Positions 28,040 to 35,916 of a DNA stretch of 39,449 bases are shown one piece after another. Location of the stretch: NCBI GenBank assembly GCA_029261235.1, contig JAJDBS010000142.1, positions 1 through 39,449 of the forward strand, read 5' to 3'. This DNA comes from Nitrospirales bacterium (GTDB lineage: Bacteria; Nitrospirota; Nitrospiria; Nitrospirales; UBA8639). The translations under genes and the position numbers were made by a program. The notes under the pieces were generated by a model that was not told the DNA's origin, ran no database searches, and worked only from the letters and a program-made list of their open reading frames with translations. Position 1 is the first letter of the stretch. The number at the start of each line of letters is the position of its first letter.

Positions 28040-29190
28040 ACGCCTCTAATGGTGCGCTATTTCCCCTAGACTATGGTGGAGACTGGAATGTGTCGTTAGG
28101 TGCCATCCACCATTATATTGTTAGGGTTTTCGCCATCTTTGGAATAATAGTTTGCCTGTCTTTACTTGATCTTAAGGTGGTCCATGCTTCCACTTTTGAA
28201 TCTTATCAGGAGGATTCCATGACAGATACTAACGACGATACCCTACCTATGCAGGCTGCTCCAATTGAGCGGAAGCCTGCGGAGACAGAATTTCGTCTTC
28301 AATTCAACGTCGAAGGAGGCGTGGTGTATCCCAATGGATTATACCCATGGATGACCACGTTGGTTGTAAAAGGTGGGTCCGCCCCACGGGCTGCTATGTA
28401 TTTAAATCGGCATAATGGTGACTTAATCGGGAGGCCTATTGGATTATTTTCGGATTCGTTATCGGCATCAAGGGCACAACAAATTGACGAACGATTTGCG
28501 GAAATGGATTTTGCAGGTTTACCCGCACCGACGGATGGGGATGTCACAGGCAGCACGCTTCATCTTGATTATCAAAAGGGATTTCGCATTATTCGGCGTA
28601 CATTTAATTCCTCAAACCATGATTTTCTTCTTGCCGCTGCTCCGATTATGGATGAGCTTCGTGATCTCATGTCCTATTTGCTTACCAAGCCCGAGCGAGC
28701 GATTGCGATATCTCTGGAGACAACCGAGGTTCAAGGGAAAAGGTTGTCTTTTGATTTCAGGGTAACCAATATTGGTGAGCATGATGTGGTGATCGCTGAT
28801 CCTCGCGTCGGATCTCTAGACCCTCTACAGCCACGAGCATTTGTTCAAGTCGCGTTATTGCCAGAATCTGTTCCAGGTGAGATGGAAATTCCTCCACAGT
28901 GGCAAACTCTTGCATTAGAAGAAGTTCCTGGTCAGGTGTTAGAGGGAGGACATACAATTCGTCCCAAGGAGTCCCTCGTGGTGAAGTCCAAGATCTGGAC
29001 TGCACCTGCGAATGGAGAGTATGTGGCGCAAGCCATTTGGCAGGACTATCAGGGTCCCCCTGATATTGACATGTCATTGGTTCAGCCCCTTGTTCCCGCA
29101 GATGTTACTCAAAATGAACAGCCTTTTGTCGTGCGTGGTTCAGCATTTTCATCTTATCTCAAATTTGTTGTAGGCAATAATCAAGATTAA
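28036..29190 (+). CDS. Candidate immunity protein for the VgrG2 protease, with alternative starts
   Basis: Up to 384 residues; the first ATG overlaps the vgrG2 stop (ATGA). Three in-frame starts are plausible. ATG 28036 and GTG 28090 (preceded by GGTGGAG) include a hydrophobic segment ending in VVHAS, which looks like a cleavable signal. ATG 28219 has the best ribosome site (CAGGAGG 5 bases upstream) and would make a cytoplasmic 323-residue form. The body is beta-rich with a middle DFRVTNIGEHDVVIADPRVG block resembling an Ig-like or inhibitor domain. No family is recognised. Coupling to a VgrG-protease gene suggests immunity or inhibition. Confidence 0.75.
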   Translation: MNASNGALFPLDYGGDWNVSLGAIHHYIVRVFAIFGIIVCLSLLDLKVVHASTFESYQEDSMTDTNDDTLPMQAAPIERKPAETEFRLQFNVEGGVVYPNGLYPWMTTLVVKGGSAPRAAMYLNRHNGDLIGRPIGLFSDSLSASRAQQIDERFAEMDFAGLPAPTDGDVTGSTLHLDYQKGFRIIRRTFNSSNHDFLLAAAPIMDELRDLMSYLLTKPERAIAISLETTEVQGKRLSFDFRVTNIGEHDVVIADPRVGSLDPLQPRAFVQVALLPESVPGEMEIPPQWQTLALEEVPGQVLEGGHTIRPKESLVVKSKIWTAPANGEYVAQAIWQDYQGPPDIDMSLVQPLVPADVTQNEQPFVVRGSAFSSYLKFVVGNNQD

Positions 29191-29293
29191 TCCATTTAGA
29201 TTTACCAGGATGTTGAAGTGCTATGAACGGAAGGAATGCTTGAATGGGTGGAATAGTGATGCATCGAACATTTTTTTCATGTAAAGGATTAGC

Positions 29294-29680
29294 ATGGCTA
29301 AACACGTGACCGCAGGGGCTATGTTGAAATGTAGTTTTGGCACGGCTCCAGGTAAATTTATTGTTTTGCCTGCGAATAACACCATAGTTGAGACTCCCGC
29401 AGCCAATATTTTGGATCATAAACCTACTGTCAACATTCCCCCATTTGGCATGTGTTCCTCTCTGAGTAACCCCGCGGTTGCTTCCGCTACCTCTGCGGCA
29501 TCAGGGGTGTTAACCCCCATGCCATGTTTGCCTGTTACTCCGTCACCATGGGCTCCTGGTGCCTCAGATATTTTAATTGCCCATCAACCTGCATTAAATG
29601 ATTCTTCCAAGTGTGCGTGTAATTGGGGAGGAGTTATCGAGATAACATCTTCCGGTCAGGGAAGCACTACTATCCCTTAA
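29294..29680 (+). CDS. PAAR-like protein (DUF4280), spike tip
   Basis: A 128-residue protein of the DUF4280 PAAR-like family, as judged from its start (HVTAGAMLKCSFGTAPGKFIVLP), the repeated Cys residues and the end (KCACNWGGVIEI). Such proteins cap the VgrG trimer with a sharp metal-binding tip and may carry cargo. AAGGATT lies 5 bases before the ATG. It follows the VgrG2 immunity candidate by about 100 bases, so it probably serves VgrG2, while VgrG1 has the PAAR domain of the Rhs protein. Confidence 0.88.
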   Translation: MAKHVTAGAMLKCSFGTAPGKFIVLPANNTIVETPAANILDHKPTVNIPPFGMCSSLSNPAVASATSAASGVLTPMPCLPVTPSPWAPGASDILIAHQPALNDSSKCACNWGGVIEITSSGQGSTTIP

Positions 29681-30136
29681 GTTGAGAAAGGTCTTGTCTT
29701 TTGTAGGGCTGGAGAGTCAACTTTATGTTTTTCTCCATTTGAGTGAAGGCACCTGATCGATCGTAGGATCAGGTCGGGCTTGGGGGAGGAGGGCGAATTA
29801 GAGGTGAATCCACTGGAGTGGCGTTTTTGGACTAGAAATGTTGGCGTGAGTTTTCTTTGAAGATGACGACAAGTAGATAAGCCGTCAGATATTTGTCTGC
29901 CATACCTCACAAAAATTACCAGCAGTGCAATAATATATGAGCAAGTCTATTGTTATTGATTGATTTTCAAAAGTATCGTGAAAAGAAACGATGTACGGCC
30001 AAATTTTGTCCTGCAGCATAAGGGGCGAAGCATAAGGCGTGGGTGACATTGAGGTCCTGTTAAGCTGAATGACCTAGAATGGGTCAGTTGTCGTTCCCAG
30101 ATTTGGTCTTTGCAAGATGGATGGGCTATTTGAATT
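29681..30136. other. Gene-free stretch before tagJ
   Basis: 456 bases without a gene. A perfect 8-bp hairpin (ACCTGATC at 29751-29758, GATCAGGT at 29767-29774) lies early in it but has no T-run after it. No sigma-54 site was found. Confidence 0.4.
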
Positions 30137-30922
30137 ATGGATGCCAAGAGCTTTTTGCTAGCTGGTGAATTGGACCGTACCATTCAGCAGTTAGTTCAGA
30201 CGGTTACAGTGAATCCCACAGATCAGGCTTCCAGAACATTTTTGTTCGAAATGCAATGCTTTGCAGGGCAGTTTACACAAGCTACGCGGAATCTCGATGT
30301 TCTGAAAGAGCTGGATTCATCCAACCAACATGGGATCCACATCTATCGCGATCTGTTGCTCGCTGAAGAAACACGGATACAGATGTTTGCCTATGGAGGT
30401 GGCCCAGAGTTTTTCCATGCTCCCGCTCCCTATCTAGAGATGTTGCTCGCTGCGATCAAGTATGTTGGCGAATCGCGCTTTGGCCAAGCTCGAGAGTTCT
30501 TGGAAGCCTCTTGCTCTTCTTGGCCTCTAGCGACTGGGAAAATCAATGGCCATCCTTTTTCACGTATTAATGATTGTCACAATTTTCTAGGGCCAGTCTT
30601 AGAAGTGATGGTTGGGTCTCATTATTATTGGGTGCCCTGGAATGAGATTAAAATGATACGATTCAAAACGCCACACTATCTTCGCGATCTCTATTGGGCC
30701 CAAGCCCACTTGTTTTTACGAGTGGGCCGCCAACTCCCAGTCTTTATCCCTGTCTTATATCCTCGAACGTTTTCCATTTCAGACGAAGCGGTGAAGCTGG
30801 GGGCCCAGACAATTTGGGAAGAAGTCGGGGAGGGAATTGTTGCGGGGAAAGGGCAGCGAATATTTGAATGCGATGAGACCGAATACCCAATCCTTGAGAT
30901 ACAGACATTGGAATTTACGTGA
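30137..30922 (+). CDS. tagJ: TagJ/ImpE, T6SS accessory protein
   Basis: A 261-residue protein of the ImpE family. The TPR-like N-terminus (LLAGELDRTIQQLVQTVTVNPTDQASRTFLFE, which includes the family signature at residues 7-20) and the C-terminal domain (HPFSRINDCHNFLGPVLEVM, YYWVPWNEIKMIRF, PRDLYWAQA-like, LYPRTFS) are diagnostic. In other systems TagJ binds the N-terminus of the sheath protein TssB and tunes ClpV-dependent sheath recycling. The length is normal. The ribosome site is poor. It lies apart from tssB and clpV here, between effector module 2 and a toxin-antitoxin pair. Confidence 0.92.
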   Translation: MDAKSFLLAGELDRTIQQLVQTVTVNPTDQASRTFLFEMQCFAGQFTQATRNLDVLKELDSSNQHGIHIYRDLLLAEETRIQMFAYGGGPEFFHAPAPYLEMLLAAIKYVGESRFGQAREFLEASCSSWPLATGKINGHPFSRINDCHNFLGPVLEVMVGSHYYWVPWNEIKMIRFKTPHYLRDLYWAQAHLFLRVGRQLPVFIPVLYPRTFSISDEAVKLGAQTIWEEVGEGIVAGKGQRIFECDETEYPILEIQTLEFT

Positions 30923-30956
30923 TGATCATTTCTGGTGTGGGGCATCCTTCGCCCGG

Positions 30957-31083
30957 CTCAGGATGTATCCTTAGACAGGTGCGTTGTGAGTTCTTCGGTA
31001 AAGCTCAGGACAGGCTTGTCGAATAAATCAGGATGTACCCTTCGATCGGTGCATTGTGAGCCTGTCGAATAACTCAGGATGTA
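30957..31083. repeat. Imperfect direct repeats, intergenic
   Basis: Two related units of about 34 bases (30957-30990 and 31026-31060; shared core CAGGATGTA, then GTGC, then TTGTGAG) and a truncated third (31071-31083), separated by short CAGGCTTGTCGAATAA-type segments that also recur. They resemble the small dispersed repeats common in environmental bacteria. They sit between tagJ and vapC. Confidence 0.6.
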
Positions 31084-31097
31084 GTTTTTGGGTAGGG

Positions 31098-31496
31098 TTA
31101 GAGTAACTGTAGGGGTGTCCAATCCGCGATAGGGGAAAAATCTTTGTCGATCGTTAAGAGGTGGCAGTGATGATTGATGGCCGCTGCCGCGATTTGGCAA
31201 TCAGGGGTCGACAGCGTGAGTCCTTTTGCTGCGGCCTGACGTCGCAGTTTGGCTGCCGCGACAAAGTCATTTCGGTTTACCGGCAGCAAGGGAAACGCAT
31301 CTAAATAGTTCATTATTTTGTTGAAGGTCCTATCCTGTTTGAAGCCTTGGAGGATTTCCTGAAGAATGATTCCAATGAGAACAATGTTTTGCGAATCTAG
31401 TAGTAAACGTTCAAGCTTTTTAACCGCATGATGGCTAGCTGGTCCATCTTTTCTGAGTGACAGTGACCAAACTGATGTATCAACTAAGACGATCAT
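31098..31496 (-). CDS. vapC: VapC-type PIN-domain ribonuclease toxin
   Basis: A 132-residue PIN-domain protein, normal for VapC. The acidic metal-binding residues are all present: Asp6 in VDTSVW, Glu47 in LQEILQG, Asp99 in STPDC, and Asp117/Asp119 in LTIDKDF. These toxins cut tRNA or rRNA when the antitoxin is lost. It overlaps the upstream vapB by 4 bases, so the pair is translationally coupled. Confidence 0.9.
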   Translation of the reverse strand: MIVLVDTSVWSLSLRKDGPASHHAVKKLERLLLDSQNIVLIGIILQEILQGFKQDRTFNKIMNYLDAFPLLPVNRNDFVAAAKLRRQAAAKGLTLSTPDCQIAAAAINHHCHLLTIDKDFSPIADWTPLQLL

Positions 31497-31693
31497 TTTC
31501 GTTTCCGTGCGCCTTTGTAATCATAGTTTGAATCCCATTCAAGCGTTCCAAAGACCTCTAATATTTTTTTTTGTTTTCGACGAGTCACATATTCCTGCAG
31601 TGCTTCATTCACAGCGGCTCGTTTCGTCCTATGACCTCCTAGACGTTTTACTTCTTCCAGAAGTTTCTCATCAAGCGCCAGGTTGGTGGCCAT
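31493..31693 (-). CDS. vapB: VapB-type antitoxin
   Basis: A 66-residue protein with the ribbon-helix-helix start of type II VapB proteins (MATNLALDEKLLEEVKRLGG, then RTKRAAVNEALQEYVTRRKQ) and a charged C-terminal tail ending in WDSNYDYKGARKRK that would bind and neutralise the PIN toxin. As a DNA-binding antitoxin it should repress its own promoter, just upstream at about 31700-31760. An AGGAGAA lies upstream of the ATG. Confidence 0.88.
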   Translation of the reverse strand: MATNLALDEKLLEEVKRLGGHRTKRAAVNEALQEYVTRRKQKKILEVFGTLEWDSNYDYKGARKRK

Positions 31694-31830
31694 TGCTGTT
31701 CTCCTTGTTCTGTGTTTTTATGTGCAGCCTTCTACACATCATTTTACACAATAATCCGTAGTACGGCAATTTTCATGTAATTCATGATTTACTTAACCTA
31801 TAAATATTCACACATTTTCGTCTGTACAAC

Positions 31831-32134
31831 TTATTCGGAATTATGAACCGTAAAATTGGTGATTTGGCATTGAAGTGGTTGTGTTTGCCGGTGTTTGCTT
31901 CCAAATGGAATAGGAGCATAGGTGGAACGGGTGGTTGGCTTGATGATGTCGTAGATAGTTTCCTCATGGGATTGGATGATCGTGCCCGTCAGGGCAATTT
32001 GATCGCAGGTGATGGAGAGGTCCTTGATGGCATAGGCTGTCCGATTTTCGATGGTGAATTCGGCTAGAAATGTATTTGGCTGAGTCACATTGGCTTTTGT
32101 TGCATAATTAAATGTTCCGCTCTGATTGATTCGT
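31831..32134 (-). pseudogene. 3' remnant of an exported-type gene cut by the MITE
   Basis: About 100 codons of real-looking protein (INQSGTFNYATKANVTQPNT, VENRT-like ENRTAYAIKDLSITCDQIA, then TIYDIIKPTTRSTY, FGSKHRQTQPLQCQI). This pattern matches a small family of exported proteins of unknown role that normally begin with a signal segment. Here the frame runs upstream into the MITE, so the first 41 or so codons of the 141-codon open frame are transposon sequence. Removing the MITE and one TTAA copy does not restore a signal peptide in frame, so the 5' end is lost or further rearranged. Confidence 0.55.
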
Positions 32135-32326
32135 TTAAGGGCACCTCTAAAAACCGTCTCCTTTTCCGCGATTGCGGCGTCTGCCTCTTGCTCCCGGCCT
32201 TCGGCGCGCACAAACTTGGTGCTCTGCGCACCGTGCGCCCTCATGTATTCGCCCATACACTGCGGTTTTACGCGAGTGACTTGCTTGCACTCACAAAAAA
32301 ATCATGATTATTAGAGGTGCCCTTAA
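32135..32326. mobile_element. 192-bp MITE with perfect inverted ends
   Basis: The two ends are exact reverse complements over 16 bases (TTAAGGGCACCTCTAA at 32135-32150, TTAGAGGTGCCCTTAA at 32311-32326). The outer TTAA on each side can be read as a 4-bp target duplication, which fits the YTAR rule of the IS5 subgroup. No transposase is inside, so it must have been moved by an enzyme elsewhere in the genome. Confidence 0.88.
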
Positions 32327-32620
32327 TTTTTATCTTCAATGCTTTGGTCTTTCGTTCCTTTTGTTCCACTGATCTGCTAATTGGCGCCGCATTTCCTGCC
32401 TTTTTTTATCCCTGCGTATTCTCGAAATTTCTTTCCATTCATTCGGTGGATGCTGTACACGTGGGTGGTTTGTCCAGATTGGTTTTTCTTGAATGCTCAA
32501 TGTGGTACGCTTCTTGATCTATTGAATGAGCCGTACATGGTTCACAGTTCTTTTTGCAATACTCTTTCTCATGAGTCTTCTCGCAAATCTTTCATTGTTC
32601 GTTTTTTCCCTGAGCCACCT

Positions 32621-34411
32621 ATGATGGATGACGACCGGACTGTTTTTCTTTCTGCCTACTTTCCGCTCACGGTAGAGGCAGCAGAGGGCGTGCTCTATCC
32701 TGGGGAGTTGCGATATCTGCATTCCTTTACAATTGGGCGTTCCGAAGACTGTGACGTTCGGTGTTATGATCGTTCCGTCAGTCGAGTGCATGTTGATGTC
32801 TTGTTTGAATCTGGAAAGTGGTGGGTGGAAGACCATCAAAGTCGAAATGGGACTTTCGTCGATGGGGACAAGGTTGAGCGATTCTGTCTCACCGGGTTGT
32901 GTCAGCTAAAGTTGGGGAAGGATGGGCCAATCTTATCCTTACAGGTTGATAACTTGCTTGATCATGCCGTGCAATCCTCTGCGGTCGTTCAAGATGATAT
33001 TTCTGCACCCTCGTCCGTTTCTCACAATCTAAAGACTTCTCAGCCTGTTTTTCCAGAAAAACTCGATAAAGGCGTCTCTCCCTCAGTTCATAGTGAGCAA
33101 CCGGTAGCCATTTTTAACAAACCTCCGGATAGTCAAGATGGCGGAAAATCGAAATCATTTGGAGATGCTAACCAGGATCTGCAAAATTTGCCTCAATTAG
33201 ACAGCCAAGCTAGTGAAAAACTACCAGAGCCTTCCCATGTATCCAGTCCGGACTCAACATTTGACCCACCTAAGGAAGGTAGTAAATTATCAAGATTTCT
33301 TCGCAGAGAGCCACAGGAATCACCTACGGAGATTTTTCAAAAAGTGCTTCGCAAGGGTCCTGACTCTGAAGCGGGTCCCAGTACGGAAGCCATTCGCATA
33401 GCCTACAAAAAAGCCTCTCAGCAACGTTCTCGTCGTTCTCTCATGTTTTTAAGCGGGATTGGGGTGCTCGCTCTGTTCTTTGGTGTCGTGGCTTGGGTGC
33501 AATATCTCAAAGTTGAGGGTATGAAAGAATCGGCGACCGAGCTCTTTTTTTCTATGAAATCAATGGAGCTGGGACTCTCAGAACTAGAAAATTTAATGGT
33601 GAATCAATTATCCCCTGAAAAATTACAGGGGATCTTGGCACGCCGAGAAAAGTTGCACGCGATGCAGGTGCAGTATGAAAATTTTTTGGAGAAGATTGGG
33701 GTGTATTCTTCCTCCATGAGTGAAGAAGATCGGGCTATTCTGCGCATGGCCCGGTTGTTTGGGGAATGTGAAATTGGGATGCCCTCTGATTTTACCAAGA
33801 AAGTGAAATCCTATATCCAAAAATGGAAATCGACCAATCGATTAACGAATTCTATCCAACAAGCTCAGAGTAAGGGGTATGGCCAGAAAATTAGGAAAAT
33901 CATGCTGGGGCATCATTTGCCCCCGCAATTTTTTTATCTTGGGCTTCAGGAAAGTAATTTTAATGTTCGAGCAGTGGGTCCCACCACGCGGTTTGGCATT
34001 GCCAAAGGTCCTTGGCAATTTATTCCCTCGACGGCAAGTGATTTTGGATTACAGAACGGCCCCCTAGTCGCTTATGAGAAATATGACCCACGGGATGAAC
34101 GACATAATTTCGAAAAGGCCACACAGGCTGCCGCGAAATATTTGAAACATATCTATACGACAGAAGCGCAAGCGTCTGGATTGTTGGTGATGGCCTCGTA
34201 TAATTGGGGCCAAACTCGTGTGCGAAAACTGATTCGGCAGTTACCAGAAAATCCTCGAGATCGAAATTTTTGGGAGCTGCTCAAGCGCTTTAAAATTCCT
34301 CGTGAAACCTATGACTATGTCTTTTATATTTTTTCTGCTGCGGTGATAGGGGAAAACCCAGCCCTCTTTGGCTTTTCGTTTCCGAATCCCTTGGAAGAGG
34401 TTGAAGGATAG
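32621..34411 (+). CDS. FHA domain - TM - lytic transglycosylase (SLT) fusion protein
   Basis: A 597-residue protein from ATG 32621 (MMDDDRTVFLSAY); the frame is open further left but the extra residues look non-coding. Residues about 35-100 are an FHA domain (FTIGRSEDCD, VSRVHVDV, DHQSRNGTFVDG) that binds phosphothreonine. A Ser/Pro-rich linker follows, then one TM helix (about 272-292, LMFLSGIGVLALFFGVVAWV). A periplasmic helical stretch leads to an SLT/MltC-type domain (YLGLQESNFNVRAVGPTTRF, GPWQFIPSTASDFGL) with catalytic Glu444. This predicts a cytoplasmic phospho-sensor joined to a periplasmic wall-cutting enzyme, probably opening peptidoglycan for the T6SS membrane complex. Confidence 0.9.
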   Translation: MMDDDRTVFLSAYFPLTVEAAEGVLYPGELRYLHSFTIGRSEDCDVRCYDRSVSRVHVDVLFESGKWWVEDHQSRNGTFVDGDKVERFCLTGLCQLKLGKDGPILSLQVDNLLDHAVQSSAVVQDDISAPSSVSHNLKTSQPVFPEKLDKGVSPSVHSEQPVAIFNKPPDSQDGGKSKSFGDANQDLQNLPQLDSQASEKLPEPSHVSSPDSTFDPPKEGSKLSRFLRREPQESPTEIFQKVLRKGPDSEAGPSTEAIRIAYKKASQQRSRRSLMFLSGIGVLALFFGVVAWVQYLKVEGMKESATELFFSMKSMELGLSELENLMVNQLSPEKLQGILARREKLHAMQVQYENFLEKIGVYSSSMSEEDRAILRMARLFGECEIGMPSDFTKKVKSYIQKWKSTNRLTNSIQQAQSKGYGQKIRKIMLGHHLPPQFFYLGLQESNFNVRAVGPTTRFGIAKGPWQFIPSTASDFGLQNGPLVAYEKYDPRDERHNFEKATQAAAKYLKHIYTTEAQASGLLVMASYNWGQTRVRKLIRQLPENPRDRNFWELLKRFKIPRETYDYVFYIFSAAVIGENPALFGFSFPNPLEEVEG

Positions 34412-34476
34412 GTCTGTTGTTCTGAGCGTAGGAGGAATTCTTCCTAGCCACGCCAAGAAATTTTGGTTGGCTTGAA

Positions 34477-35823
34477 TTAGCTGCTTCTTCGTAATCCGCG
34501 TGGGGCCTCAATGCCGTATTTTTTCATTTTGTAATAAATCGTTCCTCTGCTGACCTTTAACACCTCTGCCGCTTTTGTCGTGTCCCATTGTTGTTGGGTC
34601 AAGACTTGGAGAAGGGCTTGTTTGCTCAGTGATTCGAGTGGAGCCTCTTCATCTTCAGTTTCAGGGGAGATCCACGATTCCATATCTTCTAAAAGCGTGG
34701 CTTTCTCAATGATTGGTGATTGTGGTGCTCGAATCATCGCGCTGTAGAGAGTGTTTTCTAGTTGTCGAACGTTCCCTGGCCAAGAGACACTGGTCAGTAG
34801 TTGTAGGGCATCGTCAGAGATAAGAGGTTGTTGGGTCAAACCCATATCGGTTGAAATTTTTTGAATGAAATGCGTGGTCAATTGAGGAATGTCTTCCATT
34901 CGCTCACGAAGGGGAGGCAAGCCTACTTGGACGACACGCAACCGAAAATAGAGATCGGGCCTGAATTCTTTTTGTGTGATGGCTTGCTCCAGATCTCGAT
35001 TGGTTGCCGCCACAATTCGCACATCAATGGGAAACTCCTTTGCGCTTCCGATTCGCATGATCGTTTTGTTTTGCAAAAATCGGAGAACTTTTGCTTGGGC
35101 GCTTAAGCTGAGTTCGCCTATTTCATCTAGAAAAATTGTTCCTCCGGCCGCTTCTTCAATTTTACCTTTTTTGGAATTTTGGGCACTGGTAAAGGACCCT
35201 TTTTCATAGCCGAATAACTCACTTTCGATCAAATCTATTGGAATGGCGGCACAATTCACGGGAATAAAGATTTGCTGATTCCGTGAACTGACTTCATGCA
35301 TCGCTCTGGCGACTAACTCTTTTCCGGTTCCATGTTCGCCTCGGATCAAAATTGTGGCTCGACTGTTTCCGACTGTTTGTATCAGTTGATACAATTTGAG
35401 CATGGGTGGAGATTCACCGATCAACCCAGCAAAATGTGTCGCTACTGGGTGGGACGCATGAGATGTGATGTCGTGTGCTTCAATCGGTGCTGTGTCCTTC
35501 CGCACTAAAGGAATGGTTAATGTTTCATCGTCTGCTTCACTCTCAAATTGAATTTCAAAAGGATAGATCTTGATGCGGCAAGAGGAAGGTAAGGCTACTG
35601 AACCTGTCACGGGTTGGTTGTTCACCAATATTCCATTTCGACTGTTATCAATTAACTTATGACCATCGTTGGTTTGTTCTATGACGGCCTCTAGTCTAGA
35701 AACATGAGGGTTGGCTAAGACGAGATCATTGTCATCGCTTCGTCCGATGGTGATGCGGCTTTTGGAAAGCAAGGTTTTGTGCACCACAGCCGACCCTAGA
35801 AATGTTTTGAGTTCAATCATCAT
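34477..35823 (-). CDS. FHA-domain sigma-54 activator (bEBP), likely T6SS regulator
   Basis: A 448-residue activator if ATG 35823 is used (a TTG at 35844 is possible). Domains: an N-terminal FHA (ITIGRSDDNDLVLANPHVSR, DNSRNGILVNNQ), where other regulators have a receiver domain; an AAA+ domain (Walker A GEHGTGKE, Walker B GGTIFLDEIGEL, sensor R-finger region AATNRDLEQAI); and a Fis-type helix-turn-helix (TTKAAEVLKVSRGTIYYKMKKYG). The sigma-54 contact loop reads GSFTSA (about 209-214), not GAFTGA. It should open sigma-54 promoters such as those before both vgrG genes once the FHA domain senses a phosphorylated partner. The gene is convergent with the FHA-SLT gene. Confidence 0.93.
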   Translation of the reverse strand: MMIELKTFLGSAVVHKTLLSKSRITIGRSDDNDLVLANPHVSRLEAVIEQTNDGHKLIDNSRNGILVNNQPVTGSVALPSSCRIKIYPFEIQFESEADDETLTIPLVRKDTAPIEAHDITSHASHPVATHFAGLIGESPPMLKLYQLIQTVGNSRATILIRGEHGTGKELVARAMHEVSSRNQQIFIPVNCAAIPIDLIESELFGYEKGSFTSAQNSKKGKIEEAAGGTIFLDEIGELSLSAQAKVLRFLQNKTIMRIGSAKEFPIDVRIVAATNRDLEQAITQKEFRPDLYFRLRVVQVGLPPLRERMEDIPQLTTHFIQKISTDMGLTQQPLISDDALQLLTSVSWPGNVRQLENTLYSAMIRAPQSPIIEKATLLEDMESWISPETEDEEAPLESLSKQALLQVLTQQQWDTTKAAEVLKVSRGTIYYKMKKYGIEAPRGLRRSS

Positions 35824-35916
35824 AGCGCTATGAAACCTATGCAATATGTTTGTTCGTTGTCGAAGTGAGTCGGACTTAGATCGGTCAACAAAGATAAGAA
35901 GAAAAACGTCGTCGTC

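Noticed and set aside
29751-29774. Perfect 8-bp hairpin as a terminator
   Set aside because: No T-run follows and it is 70 bases past the gene end; left as an unexplained hairpin.
32135-32256. N-terminal part (MGEYMRAHG...) of a 141-residue protein
   Set aside because: These codons lie in the MITE; only the remainder left of 32135 looks like real protein.
32381-32620. Upstream extension of the FHA-SLT protein
   Set aside because: Residues before MMDDD are Phe/Ser/Cys-rich and not like any FHA leader; the FHA domain begins soon after the ATG at 32621.
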